A DNA stretch of 64,000 nt from Tanytarsus gracilentus (GCA_038502055.1 JAXRKN010000043.1:5704001-5768000); one strand, 5' to 3'; shown: positions 11,801-24,650, numbered from the stretch's first letter. The notes: generated from the letters alone by a model not told the origin. Program-made: numbers and translations.

Positions 11801-14800
11801 CTTGTGTATATATTTCTTTACTTAAATTAGCCAGTCAAACGACCAATAAATGTAAAATGAAAAGAGAGAGAGAGAAAAGTAAATATTTAAAACTGATAAT
11901 GCTCGATATTTGTTGATTTTACGAAGGAAAGAAGAAATGTTGTAATACCTTAACTCGATCGTTTATAAAAAAAAGTGATTTAATACTCGTAAATTTTGAT
12001 GTGTGAAAGGAAATTTGATTCTTAATTTTGCCATAAAAAATATTTGAGTGCAACTCGAGATTATATTTTATTTTTAAAAAAATACTCTGTTAAAATAGTT
12101 TAGAAATTTATTTTTTAATCAAAAAATTTGACAGAATTTTCAATTCTCAAATGTTTCAAGATGAAAAATTAAAAGTTGTTAAAATAATAAACATCAGTTG
12201 GATCATTAACTAACAATCATCTTCATTATGAAAAACTCTCCAGCATTCTAATAAAAATAATTTCCCAAGAAACTCAACAAAAAAAATTCCCACATGCGAT
12301 CACAAATTAATAACGAGACCTCCGCCAAGCACACTACACATTTCGTCACATAGTTAGTACTGTGCCTCACCCTCACAGGCCTCCGCTGCGGATATGTAAT
12401 CCAACGAAAATGTTTTCTTTATGAAAATATTTAATTTTGAGAGGAAAAATTCGTCAGCTTGGAAGTGAGCTATCAGCAGAGGCAATAAAATAAATATGTG
12501 AAGTTGTTGATTTACGTTATCATTATTTGGGATAATCATTATCAGCCTCGTACACACCAAATTTCTTCCGTAAAATGCCCAACTTCTGGTGCCGCTTATT
12601 AAATATGTTTCACATCTCATATAACGAGCACATTTTCGTTTTCATTTGAGTGTTTACGGAGTCAAAGTCTCTTGTGTTTGTGCTAAAAAAATATGAGCGT
12701 TATTATTTCGCTTCTTATTCTTTTTCTACGCCTCTAGCGAGTGAGTGAGTGAGCGAGTGATAAGAATTAATTTTTTTTTCATTCTCGACTTCTTATATAC
12801 TTTTGATTTTTTCGCGCTTCTCTTTACTCGCCGTCGTCTCTCGCAAGTATATAACGCAAATTGAAGTGCACACACCAAGCAGGTTTTTCTTATTATTTAT
12901 TGTTTTCATTGCTCCTCGCACTCACAGAGAGCTCACATTATAACTTCTTTACTTAGAATATCCGCGCGTTGAGGGAGAACTTATATTTTTTTGCTGTGCA
13001 CATTACACAGGCTCGAATGGAGTAAAAAATGCCAAAAAGAAACCCGTATTGAGTTTTTCATTGTAAGAAGGGGGGTCGGCGAGCGAGCGAGAGAGAGAGA
13101 GACTTTAAATTGACTTTAAACTCAGCCAGCAACATCGACAGCAATTCATATTAATTTTTGAATAAATTTCAATATAATCTGTAACTGTCGCGCGCATATC
13201 TTAAGGCTCGAACATCGTCGTCGACGACAAACTCGAGAGTGTGCGTGTAAGGAATTAAATTGAAATTTTGCGCTCTCTGTGTGAATGATAAAATGACGCA
13301 AATTGAATAAAAGCGAAGAGGCCGAGCAAAAAAGACTTATCATTATCATCATCATCTGCACGTAATCTGATTCTCCTTAATCATTGTTGATTGTGACGAT
13401 CATCGTTTCAATTTTTAATGCACATAAGGGTGAATTATGAACCGTTTTTTTTGGAGCACATGTGTGTCGAGCGAGTCAACAAGTATTTGGACTGTCTTCT
13501 TCGTGTCTCTTCTCATTCTCGTCTTTTAATATCATTTGATTAAAGAAGACGAGAAGAAGAAATATAATTTTTTGTATTTTATAAACACAAATGTTTAAAC
13601 ACAAAACACACGTTGTTGATGATGGTGCGATCAAGACATGGAAGAAGAAAAAATGCTTAGCAGCTCGAAAAAAAAGATTTTGTGTGTGTGTAGTACGAAT
13701 ACAAAGTTAGCCAGCCAACTCTAGTGATGACATAAACTATTATTATTTATTCAGTGAAAGTTTTTTTGCCGCCGCATAGTCAGCTTATGCCATATTAAAT
13801 ATTACGAATTATTGTTGTTATGCAAACATACAATTTTTTTTCTCTCTTTCTTCGCGTCGTGTCTTTTGCAAACATCGCGAGCATCGTACGAAAAAAAAAA
13901 TTATCCGCGACGAGCATGAATAGAAGGAAGAGAGTGAGACATGAAAAGTGAAAAAATATATATTCCATTTTAAATATAAACTCAACAATCTTCTTTTTCT
14001 CTACCCGAACACTTGGAATGGCGTTGTTATATTTTTTCTTTTATTTTGCCTTCGCACTCTTTTTTTTGAGGGTGGATCGTACGTTTTTCTGTCGCTTTTA
14101 TCTCTCCTTACTGTTCTCTGTGTGCTGAGGATATACACACAATTTTTTTGTGTCGATCATATGAAGGTATACAGTTTACAGTTTTAGATGGGGGGTTGCT
14201 CAAATAAGAGAGAACTTTTTTTCAGAGTCGAGATTATTTTGGCCATTAAATGATGACCTTTTGAATTTATTTTATAAACAAGTGTTATATAAATTTTGAT
14301 AAGGGAATAAATATAAATTAGCAGCTCATAATGAATTTTTAAAACAACTTTTTTGATATGAAACATTTTACGAGCACTCCCTCGCACACATCATTCCTTG
14401 ACAAGTATTTTCAAACAATCATTTTTCTTTTGATATGCTGTACTTTTTCCTAGAACGACGACAACACGATACTTTTCTCTTCCAATTTCTCTTTAACCTG
14501 ATTCTCATTTTCTATTATTCTTTCTGCAACATGATCACAGCATAGAGAGATCATATGATAGAGCGAGGGATGTAAGAAAGGAGGCGGATCGAGGACGGCA
14601 GGTTAAAAACTCTACATCGTCACTTACGCAAGATCCCTTGAATTTTAAACATTTATTTTTTTATTATTTTCTTCCTTCTGCCTGAATATATATTTACACA
14701 TACTCTTTAGACGAGCATTATCTTGCTCTTAAAATGTTGAGCAAACATTTATTTCTTTCCTCAGCACTCCATAATAAATACTAATGACTTTAAATGTGGA

Positions 14801-16884
14801 AGTTTTATTTACGTAGAATATGTCTCGAAAAAAATGTGTATAAAAGTTTTTTTCGTGCTGCTGTTGAGCGCGAGAGAGAACCAACAGAAAAGTCACATTA
14901 TGGAAGCAAAACATGTGCTTTTGCACAAAGAGCCATTTTTTTCCCGAGAGAGATAAAATTTGCGATGAATTATTTAAAAAGCGATGATCAGGATCTACAT
15001 ACCTTAATTACAATATCGTTGAAGTCATGAATAAAACTTCCAGCGTGCAAAATTGCAGTAGACATATTTCTTTCTTTTAATTGCTCTTTTATATCACTTT
15101 CAATTTCATAAAATATTTAAAAACAAGGCAATAATATACTATAAAAAAAACTATGTAACTCTAAAGCACTGGTTTATATTTTTTTTTATTTATTTTTTTT
15201 TCTTTTCTTCCAATTCTCTTTTGTTGTATATTTTTTTCCTTCTTTACAATTTTATTCCTCTTAGCAATTTTTTTTCACAAATTTCAAAGAAGAACTCTTA
15301 CTCGATCGAACGACTTCCAAATGCAAACTAAAATTTTGTGAAGAGAATGATCGAGCTCGTGTGTGCTTTTTGTTGCCTTTGATGGTGTGAGTTTGTTGTG
15401 CATACAAAAACTTATTTTATAGATGTGTGAGTCATTAGAGGCGTTCGTTTTGTCCGCTACACAAATTTATAAATTAATAAATTTAATTACTTTATTTTTT
15501 AAATTGTGCATAAAAAATAAAGTGATTAAAATTGATGTCTTTAAACAAATAGAAAAAATTGGTGATATAAGAAGTTTCCTAGTTAAGAAAAGTTCAAGCT
15601 AAAATTCCAATAAATTCATATAAAGACATTAACAAGAAATATTTATGCATATTAAAAATTTGAAATGACATAAATCATTTAATTAATGGAAATATAAAAA
15701 ATGCGCTTCATTACCCCTGCGTTTAAAGTTAAAAACAACACATCGATCATTTTATACATAAGACCCCCACTTTGAGAGTGTATGCGTGTGACTTAAAGCA
15801 TGTTTTCTTTGAATTTTAATGAATATTAGGAAGGAAAATAAAGTAAAGTCAATGATTATCGGAATATTACGTACACGATTTCCTCAAATCAAGTCATTGC
15901 ATCTAAACACGCCGTAAATCTTGCACTCATTATTTAATGTTGTGCATTTTTCCTCTCAATTCACTAATACAATTATGGCAATATTTTTTTTCGGTTATCT
16001 TCTTATTCCTTTCACTTATGTAGTATATAAGCAATATCAAACAAAAACGAAAAAATGTGTTTTTGCCGGCTTGTAGATAATTCTCAAGTTGTTTACTACA
16101 GAAAAAAAGAACGTACATAGAAAGTGCGATAGAGAATTATTTTTTATTGCGCAAAATTAAAATCACACTCTTAATTTTCATTTAAATGATTTTTTACCGA
16201 GTGCTTGTTTGTACACAACTTTTCTTTTTTTACATTTAGAATTTTAAAGAAAGAAATCTTTTGTGTGACGAGGAGAGAAAATTTTCTAAAGTGGAAAATG
16301 TGACGATGCGATGTTAAAAAAAATGTTGACAATTTTGAATGAATAAAATTTTTTATTTCAGAAAAAATGCTTTTTTGAATCCATCTAACCGTACCGAAAA
16401 TTTCTACAGTTTATATTGTTTAATTCCAATAAAAAGTAATAATAATGATGTTGATAATAATCGTATGAACTATGATGCAACTGCGCGCTTACTGCATTTA
16501 AAATGTGTGTATAATTGGAGAGACGAGGCAAAACATATATATACCAAAGCATATTTATATAAAAAGTGAGTGTAAATAAATTTTCAACATATTTCATAAC
16601 GTTGCTGATGATGATAAGAGGTGAATAAAAAAAGTTATACATGTGCGTGTGAACACATTTTTGATGATGGAAATTTAATTTCTTTTTAAAGTCAATCCTG
16701 ACTCGCATGCTTGCCGCCGCCATCGCTTGGAGTCGTCTTCAACAACAGGCATGTCTGTTTTCCTCCTCACTAACAATAATTCATACTCGGAATAAATTTT
16801 TCATTCAGAAAAGTTTTGTTTGTTTTGAACATTTTTTCTTCCTCTCGCTCCCTCAACTCGTTTTCATTTTACTTCTTGCTTATC
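5854..16884. other. Long simple-repeat-rich non-coding tract upstream of Tis11
   Basis: About 11 kb with no recognisable coding exon. It is rich in GA, CA, GTGA and poly-T tracts, e.g. GA repeats near 5870, 6110 and 13090, and GTGAG repeats near 12740. Plausible content is the first intron(s), 5' exon(s) and enhancers of Tis11, then the 3' UTR of the F-box gene at the right end. The missing Tis11 start exon is probably here. A weak plus-strand exon candidate near 9119-9191 is discussed in the findings. Confidence 0.5.
8799..8820. repeat. (CA)n microsatellite
   Basis: Eleven uninterrupted CA units, followed by GTCGGAGGTTGAGAGAGAG. A simple dinucleotide repeat, likely polymorphic in length. 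Confidence 0.95.
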
Positions 16885-19783
16885 CTATATCTCCAAACTC
16901 TGTCGCCATGTGTTTGCGTGTGGAATTTTGAGAAGTTTAACCTTTGTGTGGCTCAATTTCGACGACAATATCGACTCAACAACCTTCAGAGTTACAATTT
17001 CCACTTGTTGCTGTTTGTTTGCATTCGCAATGTCTTCTGGTTCAGCTTCAGCTTCTTCCTCCTTGCCAGGAACTGGCTTCAAGACGGGTATACAATCGCG
17101 TGGTTTCACTGGTGACAAACCACTATGCTTATCGGGTGATTTCTTTCCCTTATCGGAACTGCCTCGGTTATCAGATTGATCGAGATAGAGTTCAGTGACA
17201 CGCAGAAGCTCATTTGTCACAAACCAATGAATATAATCGAGATTCGTGAGCGTCATAACGCCTTGCATAATCATAAAGTTGGTCGCTGCCGATTGACTTA
17301 CATAGGTCGGTATCAAAAGTAATCGTTTCAATTGCTTGCACAGACTTATCGACTCGACAAAGTTATTCTTCACATCGCAATTGATTAGTTCGAGTTGTGT
17401 CAAATGAGGCAGTGAAGTGGCAACGGTATTTAAAATTATGTTGATGGAAAAGTTTTGTGAACCTTTTTCGATGCGAAGCCGAGTGAGATTTGTCAATTTA
17501 CTCAAATTATCGGCGAGTTGCTGGTCACTGAGCTGCTCACAATTACCAAGTTCTAGGCTCTCCAGCGCTGTCATATTGCTGAGCAGAACATTATCGTTGA
17601 GGAGTGTCTGAAGGTTTTCTATAGTCGTCAGTGAAAGATGTCGAACGTTTAATAATGTAAGAAAATCCAAATCAGAAATTGTCAACCCGCCATTGTGCAC
17701 CGAACGCAATCTGAGTTCTTCGAGACCAATTTCGCGCTGACTCAAGCCTTGCATATTTATCTTTTCGTCTTTGAGTGCCGCCGCATTAATTGTACGCAAA
17801 CTTGGATTGCTAACAAACAAGTTTTCAACGATATTCGAAGTGCATCTACATAGATCGATGCCCTGCAATTGATCAAGTTCGCCAATGTGCTCGGAAAATT
17901 CACGCCACGCTTCTTCCTGATTTCCCATCAACACTTTACGTAAATCCAAGTGAATAGTTCCATTGCGTTTTAGCGTGAGAACAAAGCCTTTCCAATCGTT
18001 GACGTGTGAATTCTTCATCCGCACTGTCTTCCATAAAATACTGTTGTTTGCTACCGAATTCCACATTCGGCATACTCGTGATGCACGTTGCAATTCCTGA
18101 ACTTTTAGATATTGAAACACGTGAAGGAGAATGTCGAAACCGGCAGAGATATTACGGAAATAATTGATGGGATAATTGAGCGGTGAAATGGCAGACTCAA
18201 GCGGACGATTTTGAAAGGGCTTAGAATCGATCTCGTTCGCCTTTGATGATGGTCTGAAATTAACAATAAAAGTTATTTTAAAATTTTTAATTAAAAAGGT
18301 ATTTGAATGTTTTGGTCTTACACGCGATTAATAATTTTTTTCGCATCATTACTGCTATCATCCGATTCAAACATGATGAATTTCTTTCCATTGTATGTAA
18401 TGAGTGCTTGTGGGTTGCTTTCGAAATTATGCGGCTGATGATGCTTTTTAGGCTGATTATGTAGAGGATTATTTGATGGAGATTGGCTTGAAAATTGTTT
18501 AAAATTGCAATTCTACAAAAACAAAAGGGTGAATTATTTTTTTTGGCGCAAACTTTTAAACATTCGACTTCCTACCTCGCAAACGAAAGTTGAAGCATCG
18601 AGATTTGCGCTAAACTTTGCGCATTCGTGATGATAGAGACAGAGGCAATGCTTACATTGCAATTGCGGTACTTTGCCTAAGGCAGCCGAGCACTGAATTG
18701 TGCAACGCGCGTCGCCACCTCTGAACACAAGCAACAGGAAAAACAGAAAATAATCAAATGAAAATCAATCAAGACAGACAGCATCATCAACCGCAATATT
18801 CACTACATAACAGACTCTAAATAGTCTATTCTTATACTTCTCATCGCGATATATTACGCTAGTACTATTTTCTTTTTTCATAGATAAGAATAATACGCAA
18901 GGGCACTCAGCCCCCTTTGAATTCTTCACTTTTACTCACTTGGATTTGGCTTTCGATGCCGCAGGCTTTCGTGCCGGAGCTGGTTTGCTTTCATGAAAGT
19001 TCTCTTTTGACATGCTCTTATTTCCTCCACTGGTTGTTGAATATGGCGATGAGAAACCGAGTGAAACATTTTGGGCATTTGATGTTGGTGTGGTGGGCGG
19101 TGGTGGACTAGCTCCTTTCGGCAGTTTAGGTTTAGGCGTTCGCTTGCCGAGCGGTGCTTGTGGGATTTCACTAATAACCGGATCAACATTAGAGCGTCGT
19201 GCATAGTTGTAGTACTTGGCGGGACGAATTATTTCATCATCAACCGCTGCACCGATGGCCTCTTTCACCAGTGTAAAATTATTTATGGTCAAATCGTCGT
19301 GGAGATGACTCTGAATTTCATGACGAGTTCGCAATTTTTTCCCCGATGGTGTAATGTAGTAAACTTCGCCTTTCTCCTTACTCATCGTTGGCTCAGCTCG
19401 AAGAACCTTGAATCATAAATGCACAAATTAGTCGCTCAAATCATTTTAAAGCAATTATAAATACGTACCAACTCGCGCTTCCAGCCATATTTGAAGGGAA
19501 GTTTAAAAGCTGGATCTAGAATATCGGTTGTACGATTCAATGCTTGCTTCTTCATCGTCATCTCATCCGAAGAGGAATCTGTGCATATTTTTTTTATATT
19601 CTGGATCACATGTTGGCTGTCATTTTGTTCCTCTAGAAAATTTGAAATCATCTTTCAAAACTTTTCAATATTTTTCAACTGTATCTTACCGGTATCAAAT
19701 CCCAGAAAGCCATCCTCGTCTTCTGACATTGAAAGTGAACGTTTTATTCCTTTAACGTTGCCATTTCCCTTGATTTCCGACAT
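16885..19783 (-). CDS. MBD - PHD-like zinc finger - F-box - LRR protein
   Basis: Six coding exons, 19690-19783, 19469-19632, 18940-19406, 18576-18720, 18322-18512 and 16885-18253, join in frame to give 809 residues. Residues about 70-130 form a methyl-CpG-binding-type (MBD/TAM) domain with KYGWKRELV, VYYITPSGKKLRT and a following HEIQSHL segment. Residues about 245-290 form a PHD-like Cys/His finger (paired Cys, then CKHC, then HHEC, then a final Cys). From about 396, LLHVFQYLKVQELQRASRVCRMWN is an F-box, the Skp1-binding motif of SCF ubiquitin ligases, and it is followed by leucine-rich repeats to about 700. The tail is charged. By family logic it would bind chromatin and present substrates for ubiquitination. 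The order recalls KDM2/FBXL19 (CXXC-PHD-F-box-LRR) with MBD in place of CXXC. Acronyms such as six-banded are possible relatives, but I cannot assign one. Confidence 0.85.
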
Positions 19784-19828
19784 TTCTAAAGTCGTGACAA
19801 ATTTCTGTTGCTATTGAGCTTGGTTTGC

Positions 19829-19953
19829 CTGAAAAGCAACCGGAAAAATCAGTATTTCGTGGAAAATGTTGGAGTTCAACTGTGTATCTCTCGATATTTC
19901 GCTCACTTAAACTGTTACAAATCGAAATGAGATGAAATTGCAACTTCACTCAC
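19829..19953 (-). other. 5' UTR intron of the MBD/F-box gene
   Basis: A good donor (AAG before GTGAGTG, 19954/19953) and a good acceptor (TTGCTTTTCAG, ending at 19829) frame a 125-bp intron just upstream of the start ATG at 19783. This predicts a non-coding first exon around 19954-20050. It is inferred from splice consensus only. Confidence 0.5.
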
Positions 19954-20167
19954 CTTAATTAATGCAAAAATTGTATTTTTAGTTTCCTTAAGATCCAGTT
20001 GTGGGATTTAGATAGGAAAAAAATAATACATTGTTAGTGCGCGCTTGTCGGACTGTCTTAAATTTGAATTTATAAAATACGTTAAAGAAAAAAATGAGCT
20101 TTTAAATATTTTTTTAAAACTTTGAATTTATTGTGAAAATATAAAAAACATTTTTTAGTTAATTGAT

Positions 20168-20779
20168 TTATTCATAAGAGATATCAGCGTTGTATCCATT
20201 TTTCCAATCAGCGGTGTATCTGAAGAAAAAAAGAAATAAATTAAAATCAATTAAATGTAAGTGACATTTCAAAAGCTCTCACCTAACAACTTGAGTGCGC
20301 CCATCTGGCAATAATCTGTATATAAAGATTTATTTTATTTCCTGTTGAATTAAACATTAATTAACACTTACACACGATACTCTCCCGTTGTAACATCGCC
20401 ATCGCTCGTGGATTTATGATTGTAATCATTCGATGTCTCAACATCATTTACAGCAAAGTCAAAATCGAAAGGCATTCCGGGTTCGTGTGGCTGTTGGATA
20501 AATTTAAATTTAATCATTCACTGACACGTGATTTTCTTACTTGATCAGATTTTGGTGGGCTGCCACCAGGAGAAGGCGGCTTTGGCTTATTTGGCGATGG
20601 CTTATTTGGTGATGGGTAGTCATATCCATCTTCTTTAGGCGGAAGGTAGAGAGAATTTCCTTGCGCAGAGGTTTTTTGGACGACAATACAAAAGAGTGTA
20701 ATTATGCACTTAAAAAAGTTTAGATTAATTTGTTAATTTTTTCACAAATAATAATTTCACTTACAACAGCTTTTAACAT
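20168..20779 (-). CDS. RR-1-type cuticular protein, 128 aa
   Basis: Five small exons, 20765-20779, 20541-20708, 20372-20490, 20283-20315 and 20168-20219, join in frame. The first codes for only five residues (MLKAV) and splits the signal peptide MLKAVCIITLFCIVVQKTSA. Then come a Pro/Lys/Asn-rich segment with PSPNKP repeats and a C-terminal Rebers-Riddiford domain: DFDFAVNDVETSN, GDVTTGEYRVLLPDGRTQVVRYTADWKNGYNADISYE. This is the Chitin_bind_4 pattern, short and RR-1-like, typical of flexible cuticle. A TATAAAAG box lies about 100 bp upstream of the start. It lies tail-to-head with the next cuticular gene on the same strand, about 1.2 kb away. Confidence 0.9.
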
Positions 20780-20881
20780 TTTATTAAATTATTTTCTTAA
20801 AGTTTAGCTTCTTTAAATTTTTCGATCTGTTCTCGAGTATGATCACCGCAAAATAAACTTGCAGCGCAGAATTTTCATCTT

Positions 20882-20889
20882 CTTTTATA
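20882..20889 (-). promoter_or_regulatory. TATA box of the RR-1 cuticular gene
   Basis: TATAAAAG in the minus strand, 103-110 bp upstream of the ATG at 20779. It predicts transcription start near 20855, which suits a strongly and stage-specifically expressed cuticle gene. Seen directly; function inferred. Confidence 0.7.
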
Positions 20890-21983
20890 CAATTTACAAA
20901 TCCATTAAAAATTCAAAAACAATTTTTTTTGCAACATGCCGACGACGACATGATGCTAACAATAATAGAAAAAAAATCACAATGTAGAATGCACCACTAC
21001 TGCAATAATATCGAATTGATTCTTCTGCTATGCGATGTGAAATTGTGAAAGGAAAACTGTTGCAAATTCAAGATATTTTTTCTTCGTCTATAAAGTGCTT
21101 TATTAGTGCAAGTCTCTCGCACGTTGTTAGGGCACTAAAAAAAGATCAAAATTTCCTAATCATCAAAAGTGACGATGAAAATGCCGTTCGAGTTAAAGGC
21201 ATGAAAAATTTATTGCAATCGAAGGTCATTAACAACAAATCGTTGGTAGCATCAGTGCAGAAAAAAAATAATAAAAACTTAAATGATGGAATTCATTATG
21301 CAACTTTGATGTTTGTCGCTTGTTGGGAGAGTAGTTGTTTGTTATAGAGAGCTTTAAAAGTTCATGTTCTGTATCGCAAAAATGTGAATAAATGGGGAGT
21401 GAGTGGGTTTCATAATTGACTATCTTGAGAGTTATTTTTTTTAACAAATAATTGGGAGGATTTTAGAGTGTTTGACTAGCAATTAATTATAGTTTATAAT
21501 TTTTAACAACTTAAATTTGAGCTTTTATAAAAGCTTTCTAAATCTTAATAATTTTTTATGTCCTTTCCTCACAAAACTGTACCATCGTCCCTGTGCACTA
21601 AAATATTTTAAACGAGAAGATCTTTAAGGTGTGATATAGATTCAAATTGACATTAGCTACAATTGACATTAGGTTGTTGTAATGCACCGTGACATGAGGA
21701 GTAAAATCGATGAATAAATTTATTCGAGCGCAAGGCATATATGTCATGTAGACAAGTGTCGTACAATTATTAACCGCATCATCAGTCATCATTCGATTAA
21801 ATGGAAAAGTCAGTTTTGTTTTGTATTCATATAAATTAAGAATTCATTTTATTAAAGCTATAATAGCCTATAAGGTAGGTAAATTAAAAGGTATCTTTTA
21901 TATTGCACATTGTTTCTTCTTTAGCATCGCAGTTTTTAGTTAACCTTAAAATAAATTTTTAAAATTAAGACTGAATTAATTTT
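20890..21983. other. Non-coding interval between two cuticular genes
   Basis: About 1.1 kb. It contains an open frame of 105 codons on the plus strand (21030-21347) with no signal peptide, recognised motif or coding-like composition; I do not call it a gene. The right end is probably 3' UTR of the gene at 21984. Confidence 0.6.
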
Positions 21984-23920
21984 TTAGTGATGAATTGTTG
22001 AGTAACTGACATCCGCATGAAAGCCTGAGTCGTCGGCGAAATATTTTGTCGTTTGTATCCTTCCGTCAGGTAAAAGTATCGAATACTGTCCAGTAATTTC
22101 GTCCTTATTTTTCGTCTGCTGGTGGCCATAAGAATTTCCTGTTTTGTAGTCCGAAATGTGATATCTGTGAATAAAATAATTAGCACATGATATTTATTAA
22201 AACAATTTTAAAATTTACCCAAACTCATAATTTTTCTCCGTCTGTTCATCTTTATCAGTGCTTCCTGAAAATCCAATGTAGCTTGTGGGCGGTGGAATTG
22301 GAACTGGTTTTTGTTCATCAATATGCTGTATTTCTTGAATTGATTTAATTGGTTTGTAATAAAGACCATCATCAACCTCTTCAGTGATTGGAATCTCACG
22401 TGGTAGCTCTTTAATGATGGTTTTGTAAGCACTTAGTGATGGTGATGAAGTCGGATGAATAATATGATTTTCGTAGTTCTTTGATAAGTCGGAAAAGGTT
22501 GAATATGATGGAGTCGATGACTCATAAATTACTGGCTTTGAGGTTGTCTTGAAGGATTCAAATGCTGGTTTATTTTTTAGAGACTCAAATGCACTTTCGT
22601 CCTCGCTTGAAAAATAATAAATAGATTTTTTGGGTGGTATGTAAAGGTCATCGGCATTGGGTTTCGGATCTTTTGGTGTCACAAAATTAACATAAGACTC
22701 AGCCTTTTCGGTCGTAGAGGGATAATAATATTTTGTTTCATATTTTGTCTCATATTTCGGCGTCTCTTTGAAGAAAGAGCTTTTATATGAAGTTTGTTCT
22801 TCTTCCTTTGGATATTTCTGCACTGTCTTGTGGACATATGACTCAATCACACTCTTTTCCGTTGTAGTTTCCTTTGATTTAATCGAAATGTGCTTTGACA
22901 AGGAAACTGGAATTTTAATTACCTTATCACCATAATAAATTTTCAAAACATCACCATCGTTGGCTTTCCCTCTCGTCACCGCATCATGCAAAGCGCTTTC
23001 AATAGTTTTTTGCAATTTCGCTGGCAATTCATCGAATGAAACATGCTTTGTGCGAGCAGCAGCTGATAATGGGTGTGTAATTTTAACTTTTTTAAATGTC
23101 TCACTTGCTGAGGAGTCTGCTGAGACGGCAGAAACATCGCGCTTAGCTGTTTTCTTTTCCTCCGCTGATTTCTTATCGTTATTAGAGTCGCGTGTTGATG
23201 ATGTAATAGCATCGCTTACGAGAAATCTCAGGAATTCTTTTGGTTGCATAAATGTATCGGGTGCTATGAATCTTTGCATCCTGTACGTTCCATTTTTAGC
23301 GTTCACGTTGTCAGTGACAGCACGCTTAATACGTAATTTCCTGCTTTTCTTTAACTGCTCATATGCCTCGCTGTATTTTGCATCTTCCAGCTCAAACTTG
23401 AACATTTGCCTTGGAGTTGTCACATTAGCTCTGTTAATTTTTTGCTCTTGAAAATGATCTTCGTCTTGTGACGTGAGAGGAGCGGCAGTTGTTTTGACTT
23501 TTTTCAATTTTCTAACACGTCCCGAAGCTCTTTTATAGACCATGTGCTGCTTTGACTCTTCGGCACTCGGATTTCCGCCAAATGACAGAAGATAGGAGCG
23601 GAGTTTTTCCTAGTCGTGAAATAGTTAAATTTTTTTTAAAAGGTTATTTTTAATGAGAAGAACGTGGTGATGTAAGTTTTTTAAAAAAAATTGTCTTGTC
23701 TATCAAAATATTGCCAATTTCAAACCTCATCAAGAAAATCCAAAAATGATCTTCTTTGCAGTGTCAATTCTTCCTGTGCACTTTTTTCACATGTTGACTT
23801 ATCAACTATCGTGGTCAACAAGAAAATAACACTTATCTAGATGATAAAGAAAAAAATTAAATAAAATCCTTTTCAAATTTTTAAATGTTCTTTTTCACTC
23901 ACAAAAATTATTTTTTTCAT
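21984..23920 (-). CDS. Large RR-domain cuticular protein, 566 aa
   Basis: Four exons, 23903-23920, 23726-23836, 22219-23609 and 21984-22164, join in frame. The first exon codes for six residues of the signal peptide MKKIIFISVIFLLTTIVDKSTC. A long central region of about 460 residues is rich in Lys, Ser, Thr, Glu and Tyr, with repeated Tyr-Tyr and Pro-Lys segments, and carries basic sites such as RIKR at residues 136-139. The last exon (residues about 507-566) is a complete RR-type chitin-binding domain: YHISDYKTGNSYGHQQTKN, ITGQYSILLPDGRIQTTKYFADDSGFHADVSY. Most RR proteins are far shorter, so the extension is notable. Expected role: a secreted chitin-associated matrix protein. Confidence 0.88.
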
Positions 23921-24650
23921 ATTTTTTTGCTATCACATAAACACACGAGAAACAATTAGGTTTTTATTTTTATTCGCGATCGATGTTAACTTTATCACAA
24001 TTGGTAACCGTCTGAGTGCATTTGCAAAAGTGTTTCAAATTATAAAATAAAATCTGTAATGTGCTTCCTGTAATGCGTGTGTTGAGAAAAAAAATCGTCA
24101 ATGGAGATGTAAAAAAAGAGTATGGTCAACAAACGAGTTTTCCTCGAGAGAGAGAGAATGACAGACACTTTCACTCTGCAGAGGAAAAATGTCTGAATAT
24201 ACATCGGCAATAATCATTGCGATTTAATCGATCGAGTTATTTAATTGTGGCGCATATTTCCATATCTGAAATTGTTGTGGCACAAAATGCATATGATGCA
24301 ATTCAATTTGTTTAAATCTCACTTTAATTGACCATAAAATTCTCGGCGAGGAAGGAAATTTCCTCGCTCTCTATAGAGTAATATCGGCCAATACCCACTC
24401 TGTATGTACATTCAAAACTAGTTCTGTGAAATGTTTGCAATGTAAAACAACAGACGTGAGTGCTTATTATGCAATGCTATGTAAAAAGGAAATGAAAAAT
24501 CTTCCGTGTAAATTTTTATTAGATTTTTTGAACGCACGTGACGTTATTAAACACAACTTAAAATAATTTTGATAAAAAATTTATTCTTTATATATTTATT
24601 TATATTCGAATATATATGCTGTTATACAAAAATAATTATTTAAAAAAATA
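23921..24650. other. Cuticular gene promoter region and shark 3' flank
   Basis: About 730 bp without coding features. The left part should hold the promoter of the 566-residue cuticular gene, though I see no convincing TATA box. The right part (about 24500-24650) is very AT-rich and is likely the 3' UTR of shark. Confidence 0.5.

Noticed and set aside
12354..12620. 88-codon minus frame with a possible GTGAGG donor, considered as a Tis11 exon
   Set aside because: Donor phase does not match the phase-0 acceptor at 5854 and there is no convincing acceptor or motif.
16385..16723. 112-codon minus frame starting MAAASMRV, considered as the Tis11 start exon
   Set aside because: No suitable phase-0 donor after the ATG and no TTP-family N-terminal sequence; it lies in the likely 3' UTR of the F-box gene.
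18118..18120. Apparent start of an F-box protein at this point
   Set aside because: The codon is GTG inside a longer exon whose frame continues to an acceptor at 18254; the true start is the ATG at 19783.
21030..21347. 105-codon plus frame
   Set aside because: No signal peptide, domain or splice context; low-complexity Lys/Asn/Ser composition as expected of AT-rich non-coding DNA.
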